From assembly GCA_022385755.1 (NCBI GenBank), contig MU278364.1, positions 124,001 through 188,000 on the forward strand: 64,000 bases of DNA, in the 5' to 3' direction. Position 1 is the first letter of the stretch, and each line of letters starts with the position of its first letter. This DNA comes from Trametopsis cervina (Eukaryota; Basidiomycota; Agaricomycetes; Polyporales; Irpicaceae). The notes under the pieces are model-generated. The model worked only from the letters and a program-made list of their open reading frames with translations, was not told the DNA's origin and ran no database searches. The translations under genes were made by a program, and so were the position numbers. Shown one piece after another: positions 44,332-55,968 of this stretch.

Positions 44332-44981
44332 CTACAAATCATCCTGGCTGTCCGAGTCCAACTTGGTGGCATCATCATCATCTTCCGAATCTGTCAGCTC
44401 AATGATGTCGAAAGGAGCCTATATTCCATCAGTTAAACAGGTTTATTGCGGCAATCGGCAGCTGTACTCACGCTCACACTCCACCACCAATGTGAAGCGG
44501 CAGGCTGCATATCAGCTGTTCTTCCCGCCACCGCCGGATATGTCCACCACCTGTCGTCCCACATATTATCCGGGGCCGGTTGCACATGAAACTCAACATC
44601 GCGGAGGTCATTGAGGTCCAAATCGATGCTGTCGAACTTGATTGTGACCTTGTTGAGAAGCCAAACAAGAGGCTGGTCCAGTTGCACCTTGTCCATACGG
44701 CACTTAGCAGCTAGAATACCTGCTTGAAACATCACCCCTTTCTGCATGAAGATGAGTCAATGTTCGGCCATGGAGTATGATGAGGTACTGACCACCTCCT
44801 CCACGAAACCACGTTTGAAGCGTGCGCAGTTTACTACATCTCCTTCGGCAGGAAGTACTTGCAATGCTTGGCGGCAGCGGGCTGCGTACACCCGAAGATA
44901 GGACTCGGCCATGTTGCCGATAACTTCGCGGCTGCGCCAATCCTGGTCATGAAGGAAGTCGGGGATTTGTCTCATGTCCAT
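44332..44981 (-). CDS. Small element protein with C-terminal SUMO-interacting motif
   Basis: Exons 44981-44793, 44741-44472 and 44418-44332 join in frame to 181 residues. The N-terminal region is helical (MDMRQIPDFLHDQDWRSREV, YLRVYAARCRQALQVLP). The middle has LVWLLNKVTIKFDSIDLDLN and several Trp residues. The last exon encodes APFDIIELTDSEDDDDATKL and an acidic end. IIEL followed by T-D-S-E-D-D-D-D is a textbook SUMO-interacting motif with phospho-acidic extension. No catalytic domain was recognised. It is downstream of the transposase on the same strand. A role in recruiting SUMOylated chromatin proteins is inference. Confidence 0.75.
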
Positions 44982-45093
44982 GGTGGAGGCAGTGATTCAA
45001 ACGCAATACATCAAGTTGCAGAAATGTCGATATATATACATAGGTATACACGCGGTCCAGCGGAGGGGCACATAGAAATAAGTGGCCGGTAAT

Positions 45094-48000
45094 CTACTCG
45101 ATTGTCGATCGCGCTTCAATAGCATGCTCTTCCAATCTCTGCCATACGCGTGCTTGCCTTAGAGCGTATGCTGCATGTCCCGCACCTTGACCACGCTGGT
45201 GGATCTTCTCAGCTCTATCCGTCCATATTTTCCGGTAATGCTGATAAAAGCGTGCGATGCACTCCAATTCAAATGGAATCAGAACGGTCTCCTCCTTCCA
45301 TCGATCCCTTCGCGCCTTTGCTCTAAGCCACACTACTCGCCGATCTAAGCATATACGATCAGAGAGCGATTACACCAGATAAAATAATTAGTAGACAGAC
45401 ATTCATCCAGCAGCTTTCCGTTATCAATTCCGGACGAGTGTGCACCGCTCCAAATCCATGATTGATGTGTATGCCGCATTCCACGAATATCTGAAGACAG
45501 GAACTCCGTGCTAATCTTGAGATCTGCCTTTGTCAATGGCTTAAATCTTGCACGAATAGCTATACCCTCCGGGCTTCCTTCATCGGTAATAGCATACATG
45601 ACCCGACGGGAGTGTTCATATGCACTAGCCTGCTGCCGCACGCTGGAGGCGACTGATCGTACCTTCTCCCAGGCGCGCAATCGCTCGCTGTATGCCCCGG
45701 CCGGACGTACGCCTCTTCTGAACACCACTGACTTCCATGCTAGTAGTACCCTTAGTGAGGCTAGCTTGTCCTCGGCTTGCCCTTGACGTAAGGTAGCCTC
45801 CTCTGCCAGACCGGCACGGAAGTGGTAATTGCTGACATCGGTGACTGCGAGCGTTGAAAACAAAACGATAGGAAGCTTGTACGAGGGCACTTGATCTTGT
45901 TCCAGCTCCGCCGAGATCGATACCGGCTCTCCGCTATCTGCTTGTTCATCGTCATTATCGGCCGCATCCCATTCTGCCCCGTCGTACTCAGGGTCATCTG
46001 CGGAAGGCTCTGCCAAATTATCCATCGCACTGTCCATGCCGGACAGCCCAATTGCAGTATAGATCTTCCCGGTATTTTCATGCGATGCAATTCGGACCGC
46101 TAGCCGCTGTTCTTTCCGAATAAACTTGAGCTTTTCGTCCTTTCCGGCATATCTACTCAGCTTTCGTGCCTCGGCCGAAAGTGCAAGCCTAAGGTTTATT
46201 ATGAACAGTTTCAAAATCATCCATAAATGCCGCTTACTGATCTTCCTGTAGTCGTAGTCCATTAGTTATCCATGCTGCTCGGCCGATTGTGGTAGCGTCC
46301 CTTCCCGTTTCCAAGTTCAACAGCGCTGCAAGCCGATCGGCCAGACCGGGTGCTAGTTGCGGTGAGCATGTGGCCAATAGCAACAAAAATGGCGCATACC
46401 AGATTGTTCGTCGACATCAAAAATGTCCATTGCTTCCGGAGTGTCTGTCCTGTCAGCCAGTGCTGACGCTTCCATGACCGACCACGAATGCCGATCGGCG
46501 TCTGTGAGCGTTTTGTTGACCGATTCAAAGGCCTCTTCGCTTTCCGCAAGCATCTCTGTGGCTCGCTTATACTTTGCTCGAATTCGATTAGCTGAACGGG
46601 CATTGAGCTATGCTGGAAAGTATCTGAAGGCAAGCACTCACCAATACGAATGGTTTTCATCCAATTAGAGTAGCCGATTTGATCGTCGATGACTTCTTGG
46701 CGATGTGCCGAGGTCATACCTCGCGTTCCTCTGCTGGTGTCATTTAGTCCGGCCCACAACGTCTCAATAATCTCTCCATCCACCATGCCGACCCCCTTGA
46801 TAAAATCTGGTGAAAATCGTGGCAGGCATGCTTGCTTGTGCCCGTGAACATGGAAAAGACCAATTCCCTTCACTGCCCGTAGGTTCGGCAGATGCTTCAA
46901 CATGTTGTTTAGGATTGGCGAATTTTCTATACGGAACCCGAGATGGACCATCCACTGGCATACAACATCATAGTAAACAACAGCTTCGGAGATGGAGGGG
47001 TGAATCAGTCGTTCCACGCTGTTTACATAGGAGTAGTCCATGTCGCGCTGCCTGCACTTTTTTGTCAGCCAGATTGCTTGACCACAGATCTGATACATAC
47101 TTTTCTCCCCGCGTGAAATTAACTACCGAGTGCGGAACCATTGCACCATGTCTGGCACATGCTGTAGCACCAATTCCTGTGGCGTCAAGTATACTCTTTC
47201 GGCCGGGACCGTTGACAGCCTTATGGTCATTGCAAGATGATCGCTTGACCACAAAATCAGTGAACACAAAACGCGCATTACTGCACAATACACACTGACC
47301 TGTACGCGCTCTACTGCTGTTCGGCTATGCTCCTGAAAGCGGCTACGGCCCACAAAGAACCCATCTCCATCGGCCAGCCAGACATCGTCCTCTGGATTCT
47401 TCATCCGTTGATGTTCGGCCGCAAAGTTTCCATCCATAACCAGCTGGATGCGGTACTTCCACCTATCACATGCACGTTATGTCACAATGCTGGTAAAGTA
47501 CAAACCAAGCGTCATACCGGTCGGCATCATTTTGCCAATCAGCTGGCAGATTGATGTTTGGTTGAGGGCAGGCCGGGCAAAACAATGCCATTTGCCCTTT
47601 CACTTCGGCTCGATAACCGTCATGGGCAACGCCACTCTGTCGACGTGTCTTTAAGTGCCTCCATTGGCGAATGACTCGCAAAAATTCGCGATAGCGATTC
47701 TTGATAGTACCGGTGTCAGCAGGAGTATGGAAAGCGGTAGAATACGTACTGGTGTCAAATGCGGTTGGATAGGATCGGTGATTCTCTGCAGTACGTTGAA
47801 GTAGCTTTGTGCCGGTGTATTACAAGCTCGATTATGCAGGATAAAGTTATCTAACACCGCAAAGGTGAACACGGTAGCCGGCCGATAACAGCTTGCCGGG
47901 TAGAGCTGAACATCAAGTAGCTGCCGGTATCGCTCGGCAGCAGAGGTGCATTGACAGTATTGCACGGAAATATGGTGTATACCTGTAACATCAATCACTG

Positions 48001-48917
48001 TAAGCTGTCCTGCCTTCCGTTGGGCTGGGCCGAGAATCGTGGCCGGACTCGTGAGGTTTCTGTCGTCTTCCTCGGGCATGTCGTCCAGTACATCGATGGG
48101 CTCCGTACGTTCATCTTGTCCATCCAGGAAGTCCAGGGAGTCAGCAATATTGTTTTCCACAGACCACCTTTCCGGCCCGACACTCAGGCCATGTTCGGCT
48201 TGCACTTCATCATCCCACATCCCACCCCGGCCATCGGCCTCGCTACGATTTCCTCCTTCGTCATTCCGTTCCATCGCATCCGAACTTTGAGCGTTCCGCA
48301 AATCTTTCAGAATCTGAACGGGGCATTTGGCACCACCGTGGCCACAATGTAACTCCAACCCCATGCCAGACAGCGTATATCGGCTATAGTAGCCATCGGC
48401 TTGCCATCCCTGTACACGGTGCCAGGGGAGCACTCTGTGAGCTGTCTTTAAGCAGGCAAGGCATGAAATTGGACGTCCAAAACAGTCGTCACATCTCCAA
48501 TCGGCTTCAGCGCCACAGTCACAAAGTGGACCGGCCGACGGTGGTGCTTCACCGGCAAGAATTGCCTCCTCAAATAATGATCGGTAGGACTCCAGCCATT
48601 GACGCATGAAATGATTCTGTGACTACAGTAACTCTTGTGTTACTACGTCTTCGTACTGAAGGCAAACCGAATGTACTTACACGCGCATTGTGTGAATTGG
48701 GGATAGGAATATCATGGTCAAATACGGGCTGATCATCGGCCGGTGGCGGATTTCTTATTTCGCTGTCGGCCGGTAGTTGTGCGGCCTCGGGCCGGCTGGG
48801 TATGAATTCAACTCGATCTAGAACCTCCACCATGCCTTGACCATGCCGCATGGGTTTTTTCACGGGGGCATACACGTGGATCTTACTGCGAATTTTTCTG
48901 GTGGTCGAACGGGCCAT
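45094..48917 (-). CDS. KDZ transposase with N-terminal CxC2-like cysteine cluster
   Basis: About 1,100 residues over several exons (first 48917-48681; second from 48616). The basic N-terminus (TTRKIRSKIHVYAPVKKP) may be a nuclear signal. A cysteine cluster follows: CDCGAEADWRCDDCFGRPIS, CLACLKTAHRVLPWHRVQGW. KDZ signatures follow: YRQLLDVQLYPASCYRPATV, RWRHL-like joining sequence, CNDHKAVN, DATGIGATACARHG (Asp near 47186), DYSYVNSV, YYDVVCQW (Asp near 46969), GIGLFHVHGHKQACLPRFSP, and GMVDGEIIETLWAGLNDTSR (Glu near 46774). The Asp-Asp-Glu set needed for RNase-H-fold catalysis therefore looks intact. The C-terminal exons include the Glu/Arg-rich helical end. Introns with TAG acceptors join the frames. 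No inactivating stop was seen, so activity is possible. Confidence 0.88.
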
Positions 48918-48987
48918 CAGGGTGAAGGGTGCAAGAGCGGGGGCAAAGCGACTGAAAATTGTAACGATACACAAATATAAGCGACAT

Positions 48988-50492
48988 CTATTCGAACTCC
49001 TCCACAGAGTCGTCATCATCCGGTAGTGGCTGGGATGCAGAGGCCACCCAGCGCTCAAGGTCTTGCTGATGGAGCTGCATACTGGTCAGAAAAGGTATCT
49101 CAATACCCGTGGCAAGCATCAGCTCCTCGCGCATAAAGCACACAGCAGCTACCCTTTCCCCTTCTCCGGTCTCGGCCGCATGTCGTAGCATGCCACCGGC
49201 AATATTGATGAGCGTTCCAGGCTTGTACCTCAAGCGGATGCCTAGCTCGTCGATGGCGAAGTCGCCATCAGCATATTGACCACAGGTGGCAATCATGTCG
49301 TACATCCCAACGCTGGTCTTACGGTCACGGTGGAAGGGCGTTTGCCGGTTTGCGATGAGCGCAAGACCATGGCCTGGCCACTCCCAGTTCTGGAACGCGT
49401 CTTCAAATTTCTGATCCTGCTCTCGCAAGATCATGTAGGACTTGTAGAATGCCCCAAGCTGGCCACCATGACACAGGGACGCCATTGCGAACATTGCCCA
49501 CATCAGGGGGTCCATGTTATCGATCCACTGTTGGAAGCGATCGGTATGTCGGAAACTTCGCCAAGATGCGCCCTCGGTCGGTAAGTATTTGGGGTGCTAG
49601 AACCGGTGTCAACAAAATGAGAGCGCGAGCGAACACAAACTTGAGGAACGAACCGGGTGACCTGGCTGATGCCAAACCGGTGCAAATGTTATGGTACCGG
49701 GAGGAATAATAGTCTCGTCAGCCGGCCGGAAGTATTGGGCGTCCCGCCTCCAAGGGATCGGCCCTTTGGCTGTGGGGTTGAGCGGCTTTGCGGTCGACTT
49801 CTTTAGCTCCGGCGAAAGCGATTGAACAGCTGATAATACGTAGTCCTGTGATACACTAAATGAGACACATTTTGTGCACATGTCGGCAACTTACCTGGAC
49901 ATCCACGCCCAGTACCTCAGGCAGATACCAGCAGATAATGCGGTCGTTATTGTCGGTGATAATGCACGGAAAGTCGATGACCTGTGTTGTTTCGCCTCGT
50001 CCTGCCATGCCGATTTCTTCCCGCAGTGCAGGATCGTTCTCCGGAGTTCGGCCATTCTCAAGGGCAGTCGCATATCGGTCGGCGTCGAAATGCCGATTCC
50101 TGACTGCTCTGTGTAAGTATGGTATCAAGCTCGCCTAGATCAGACATCAGCTCACTAGTGTTCTTGCCAGCGATAACCATCATTTCTGCGATCCGTGTAA
50201 GCCGCTCCATGTGCTGTATCATTGCCTCATCATTGGCTATCCTTCGCGGTAACCTTGGATAAGGTATCGGCTTATTTTTCACCGTCCTACAGTACTCCGC
50301 CGCATACCATTCACAGACATAGAGCATTGTCTGTGTGGCCTGATAACTGAGGGCTTCAATTTCGGGCTCCATAGTAGATGGATAGACGAGGTTGACAGAG
50401 CAAAATGTAGTGGCGGAGAGGAAGGCGGTGTATACAGGCCAACGTTTACAATGCCTGGCGCAAACCTCATGTGCAGCGATATCATCGGCCAT
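48988..50492 (-). CDS. TET/JBP-family 2-oxoglutarate/Fe(II) dioxygenase
   Basis: Predicted 5-methylpyrimidine dioxygenase, the class that oxidises 5-methylcytosine. The catalytic exon shows WEWPGHGLALIANRQTPFHR, completing an H-x-D pair (His codon near 49332, Asp near 49326). CGQYADGDFAIDELGIRLRY and PGTLINIAGGMLRHA follow, with the distal iron-binding His near 49182; the Arg-rich strand before it is a candidate for 2-oxoglutarate contact. Upstream exons carry MIVIAGKN-like helices, PCIITDNNDRIICWYLP and WRRDAQYFRPADETIIPPG; they join through GTAAGT...CACAG and GTTCGT...TCTAG. One junction near 50110 was not resolved. The start at 50492 (MADDIAAHEV) is a choice; an ATG in another frame lies at 50560. 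It ends only 71 bases upstream of the transposase start, on the same strand, as in known TET-KDZ elements. Confidence 0.85.
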
Positions 50493-51095
50493 GTGTTATC
50501 GATAGCGGCTTTCATGTTAATGGCCGATAAGGGGGGTGCATCAATCCAGATTGGGTCCATTGTTAACCGGTCCGTGTTCCGCTGCGGGTGAGCGGGATAG
50601 GCACAAGATACATCATGTGAATCTAGTCATACAATCTTTGATTGCATAGCTAAATGACAGCGAGCGATGGCAAGATCGGCCAGGCACAGGATGGACCGGT
50701 GATCCGATCTGCGATATCATTACCGGAAACATATATCGCCGATCCCGATCTTAATTTATCACCGATTTGCACTGTAATCTCTCATTCTAATCTTGGGGAG
50801 TTGAGAACTTCATCGCCGTCCGTGAGCTCTCAGTGGTACATAGCTGCAATATATTCACAGGATGACACTGTACATTTCGTGTTGGTAGTCATCAAGTGAT
50901 TTGAGAGAAAGAACGCGGTCGGCCGCCCAGTATTGGATGCTATATGAAAATGCCCGAGGTGATCGAAACTAGCATTGTTAGCGTCCATGAGGCAATGGTG
51001 CGCACAGTTCAGTGTCGACTGTAATGGGTGAACGCGTTGTGGATAGGCAAACCAAAGTTGCCCATCGCTCTCAGTGTGAAGTCCTAACTTCTCCT
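50493..51095. promoter_or_regulatory. Divergent region between the TET/JBP and HMG-like genes
   Basis: About 600 bases between divergent starts. It contains CGGCC words and an 81-residue plus-strand open frame (50654-50899) without recognised features. It probably contains both promoters. Confidence 0.45.
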
Positions 51096-54000
51096 ATGCC
51101 TCAAGCAAAGATTCTCCCCTCATTTGAGCTCTACAGCGAGCAGCAGAAGGCTGTCATTGCCCGCATCGGCCCTCTTTTTCGTGATGCAGCCGACCGCCAT
51201 GCTCGTGGTCAGCTGCGCCGTCAAGCTGGAGAGGAAGTCGCCGCGCTGCGCCCTGCCGACTCAGCATATTCTATTCCAACGTGGGCTGAGGTACGTGAAG
51301 TAATGTACGTTGATATCTGACTAACGGGCGGATTGTTAGAGTGCTTGCAACTACATACAAAACCACTTCAAACCACCTCCCAGCAATATCCCCACCGCGA
51401 AGATGGTGACACATCGCCAGCGTGCCCGGAAGTGGACCGATATGTGGGCAGAAGAGCACATGGACGAGCTTCACGCTCGTATTCAAGCCATGGGGATGGG
51501 GGATGGCCTCAAAGCAAGAAATCTTGCTATCAAGGAGCTGACCGAAGATGTAGCTGATGACGAGAAGGCACGGTATCGGCAAGCTGCACGGCAGCACAAA
51601 GAGGCCGACGGGCTTACTACCGCGCAACAGCTCAAGTACGCCGCTTCCACTATGCCTTTGTTACATTTCTCAATGCTCTTCCCATTCAGAAATCGCAAGG
51701 ACCTGTTGAAGTACGCGAGATCGGTCGCGGCCACTTTGAATACAAACTACGGCATACCGTTCTCCATATTGCTCACCGGATATAAGGACGATGAGGGAGA
51801 CTGGAGCGTGACAGCGTACGAGGGTTCTATTCTTCCAAATGCAGTATATCTAATGCGCCGAATAGCTTGGACAACAACGATATCATTAACCCAAGTATCT
51901 CTGCAATGTCCAAATCAAAGCCGAAGGAGTTCAACACGGTACTAACTCTGTGGCAAACGTATGTTCAAGATATGGCCGGTACGTCACTCACATATCGGAC
52001 ATGCATACAGCTCCATATATGTGACTCACAAATCCTTAGATACGATGGAAGCCGATGACGAGGGCACAACGGCCACCGGGACGACTGTGCTGAAGGTTGC
52101 CGATCCAACGGGCCGGGATGCTCCCATTCTTCAACTGGACAGTGCTGGTCACTGCGTTATTCCTTCAGATGTGGATCTAAATGCGTTCGATGCCAAAAGC
52201 CTGAGCCGAGCACTGCGCGAGGTGTGGACAGCTGAATATGGTATGCAATCGGTTGTTATCGGCTTCGTCCGCTGCTGATTGATAGAAACGTAGTGTTGGC
52301 TACCGGAGTGCCATCGGCTACGGTTCCTTGGGTGGATATTCGAGCGCAGCCTCACAAGTACTTCGATGTGGATGCGATGTGGCTTGAGGATGTGCCAGTC
52401 GAGGACCCTTCCCACATCCGTCGCCGGTCAGTACTGTCGCTGTTGCAGCAATATCGGGCGAGGGACCATCGCTTCTTGCGATTCACGGGTGTACAACGAA
52501 ATGGCGAGTTCGACAATACCGATCTCTATCACCCACATCCCGTTCATGAGGATTCCGAAGCCGAGCAGCCCTTATCGGCCACTATCGTCACCGCCCGCAG
52601 CTCGGCCGAAAACAGCCGGAAGTCCCGTCCCACCAAATCGGCTCTGCGAAGGAAGGCCAAGGGAAAGCGCCGTGCACTGACGGAATCCTCTGAAGAAGCA
52701 CAGGAAACGTCTACAGACGACGAGGAGCAGAACGTGACCGACCTGCTAGGCGGTGACCACACTCATGCGGAGGGGCGAAGCATGACACGATCAGACCGAC
52801 CTCGTGCACGTCCTGTAACCCGGTCAGCGATGAAGAACCCGTCGGCCGCAATTATCGACGGCCTTCTCACACTTTCAGACTACGCCGACCAGGCTCCTGA
52901 CGAGTTTCGCGAGCAGCGTGACCGGCACGTCAATTACGTTAAGGCGTTAGCCCCAGAAGATATTCGGCTTCAAGCGACGGCCGATCATGTCTTTGGATTG
53001 CGAAGCAGTACAGTCGAAGTCGCCCGGTACGGTCGAATCCCAATGCTTCCGTGGGCAGACTGGTACTACGACTCTGTACGCTTGCCAGGCCCTCGTAACT
53101 TCAATTATGGGGCAATGTGGGAGTGGCTTCGTAGCCGACAGTTCATCACCAACGATCTTTTCTTCAACAAGGCCGGCCAGTTGGAGCAGATGACTCTCGC
53201 CTGTGCGATGCTGCTTCGAGAGCTCAACGACACTGCGTTTGACCGTGCAAGCCCTAGCGAAGACGTGGTCGAACGCGAGTCTATCCTTTCCGGCGAACTC
53301 AACATCAATTCGGCTACAGACATCATACACAGTGTTCTAGAGTTGTTGCATAGCATCACCCCTCCGCCGTCGAATGCACCCATTGCTACTGCTCCCTCGG
53401 CGACCGGCCCCGGCTTGCTGGTCGGGAACACTATTCCTAGCGCTGCCACACATACCACCACTGCTGCATCCCCTTCTGCTTCAAGCCAAAGCGCGATGGC
53501 CATGCCAACTCTCAACACCTCAGCTCCAAACGCTGCCGTAGTTGGTCCATCGTCGGTTACCACCACCGGCGTGCTTGACGGTACAGCTATCACCAGCGCT
53601 GCAACTATCGGCAACCCAGCGACTGATGCTGGTGACAGCGACAACGATATCATTCTGAGCACTGGCATTGGGAGCGACGGGCAGACAGCTTCCTCCATCA
53701 TCACTTCTCTTGACCGGTCAGACACTGTCCATCTTCCGGCCGGAAACAGCCAACCGGCCGGTAACACGCCCAACGAGGCCGAACATGTGGACCTTGCTAA
53801 TTCCAATGCCGCTGGGGAAGCCGAGCAAGAACCAGAGGATCCGGAAAATCCCACAGGTGACGATTCCGGACCGGCAGATGCAGCCATGCGCAAGAGGAAG
53901 CGTGCCCCCACCGGACCATCAGCTAGGTGAGTGTCAGCCTTCTGCAATTGTGCTTACGCTGACCGATTTCTTTGACAGTGGTGAGACTGGGGATGTGTTG

Positions 54001-54126
54001 CAGAATGCCAGTGCGAAGCCACCCTCCAAAGTTGCCAAAGGCCACGAGTTCACCGAGAAGATCACGCGAAGTGGTCGGCATACGACTGTGTCTGAGCGTG
54101 CCCGTGGTAATGTTGTTCTCAAGTAG
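51096..54126 (+). CDS. Element protein with HMG-like segment and basic, disordered regions
   Basis: The chosen ATG opens MPQAKILPSFELYSEQQKAV. Exon 1 ends at 51290 (GTACGT) and exon 2 starts at 51340. Residues ~85-165 resemble the HMG-like segment common in basidiomycete element proteins: RQRARKWTDMWAEEHMDELH and LTEDVADDEKARYRQAARQH. Later a basic stretch (RKSRPTKSALRRKAKGKRRA), an acidic Ser/Thr tract, a central folded region (FGLRSSTVEVARYGRIPMLP, WEWLRSRQFITNDLFFNKAG), a long Thr/Ala/Ser-rich linker and a basic end (RKRKRAPTGPSAR, then GRHTTVSERARGNVV). It is probably nuclear and DNA- or chromatin-associated. Function is inferred only from composition and the element context. Confidence 0.75.
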
Positions 54127-54181
54127 CCAATTGTTTGTTATAGACCGTTCATATAAATACATTTGAGTCAGATTCTATTTG

Positions 54182-55735
54182 CTAGTTTACATCGTCATCA
54201 GACTCAGAGTCTTGTGCTTCGATTTCGGCAAACGTCACAACACGCTTCGCACGGATATTAATGTTTTCTGAGGGTACATTGAGTGCCGGTAAGCCCAATG
54301 GAGCTCACAAAGAACGCACCGTGAGTTGTAGGTTGAGCGCGATCCATTTCTCCAGGTGAGGACCTCCGATTCCGTGGCAAACCGGTTACCTGCGAAGACC
54401 GCATCGGAGCACCGGCCGTATTTGTCGGCAGCCGAAACATGGGCAGCGGGGTGGTAGCAAATGCCTTTCCTTGTTGCCGATGATGCTCCCCGGCTGTGGT
54501 TGCGTTGTATTTCGTGTGCGACGTATGACTTTCGATATGCCGGGACGAGTTCGATGACTCTTCGGTAATAGGTATCCGGCTGGTGGATCGAAATGTTGGC
54601 AAAGGGTTATCCACGAACTTTACGTTCTGTGGCCGTGTGGTGTGTTGCTTTTCAGGTATATGAAATGCGGGAAGGTTAGTAGTAGTGAAGCTAACTGATG
54701 TTGAGTCTGATCGGCTCGGCCGTTCATTGCTCTGGCCTTGCGCCGGCATTCCAAATCGGGGCAGCGGGTCTTGCGTAAACCTCACGTGGGATTCACTTGG
54801 ATTGTTTTGCGTGGGACTGATACGAAATGATGGTAATGGTGTCGTGCTGAACGTTACGGCCTGTTTCCCCTGTCCAGAGCCGGGAATATGGTGTGGTCTG
54901 CCTTGCGCCTTGCGGCCGACAGTGTCCCATCCCGCCGAAGGACGAAATGTAGGCAATGGCGCTTCCGTAAATGTCAAATCCTCCATTGGTCTTGAACTAT
55001 CTGTGTCCAGTGTTGGTAGCACAGCCGGAAGCCGAAAGGACGGTAATCGCTTTGTTGTAAAGTTGACCTCCTCGGCCGTACCAGGAGGGTGAGGAAAGCT
55101 GTAGCCGTGCCGTCTCTCGCTGCCGGGTGATAACATCGCCGGAGGTACAACGGCACCACGAAATCTCGGTAAGGGGGAATGTGTAAATCTCACATCCTCG
55201 CTGGCACTTGGAGCGTGGGGGGAACGATAATTGGTATTGAATGTGAAGTCGATGGTAGGATTGGTCCCAAAGGTAACTTGGGGTATAGCGTTGGGGCGAA
55301 AAGTTGGGAGGGAGGATTCAGTAAATTGAACATGTCCTTCACGGTGCTCATGGTGTGTTGAAGGGGAGGCTCGCCGAAATGGAGGCATGGGAGCGTTGGT
55401 AAAATTGACAAGATTATTTCCGGCCGATTTATCAATCTGACCGGCTTCACCTGAACGAACTAGATGTGCATCGGCAGGCCGATTTTCACTCCGGTCGATG
55501 TTATGTGAAGTGGTGTCTGTGAGGAATGTTTTAAACTGTGATCGATCGACTTAATAGCTCTCCAAACTGACCTCTGGCTATCCAAAAGCTGCTCCCGTCC
55601 GTGACTAGGTCATGTTGTGTTTCACGGCCGGTGGCAGTGTAAATGCGACTGACGTTCTGAGAAACAACGTTATCTAGGGGTTTTAGTGAGTATATAACAG
55701 ATGGAGGATGCATCTAATGTGTTACCTTTCGACAT
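54182..55735 (-). CDS. Multivalent short-motif protein of the KDZ element
   Basis: Exons 55735-55726, 55673-55572, 55516-54320 and 54267-54182 join in frame to 464 residues. After a 70-residue N-terminal part, a short motif recurs about every 25-45 residues: NFTNAPMPPFR, QFTESSLPTFR, RFTHSPLPRFR, NFTTKRLPSFR, TFTEAPLPTFR, TFSTTPLPSFR, RFTQDPLPRFG, SFTTTNLPAFH, KFVDNPLPTFR and AFATTPLPMFR, plus one degenerate copy (DFTFNTNYR). The consensus is hydrophobic-x-F-T-x-x-P-L-P-x-F-R. Linkers are Ser/Pro/His-rich and predicted disordered. The C-terminus RAKRVVTFAEIEAQDSESDD is basic then acidic. No enzyme domain is seen. It looks like a multivalent scaffold for one binding partner; I do not recognise the family. 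Confidence 0.82.
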
Positions 55736-55968
55736 TATCGCTGTGAAGTGAAGTTAGATCAGAGAAAGATGTGGGCGCCTTGTTGTTGGAGCTGTTTCCG
55801 GAAGTCTGGCCGATCACGTGATCGCGTTCGGCAATATTTCACATGCCGACCATGCCACGGCGATCATAATATTGCCACATAACAACTTCAGCACGATCTT
55901 CTGTTGCTTCCTCTTTACCGCATACTCTCCATTCGCACCTACAATCGCGCTCAACCTCTGTTTTCGCC

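Noticed and set aside
53105..53947. 280-residue minus-strand open frame
   Set aside because: It is a shadow of the Thr/Ala-rich plus-strand element gene.
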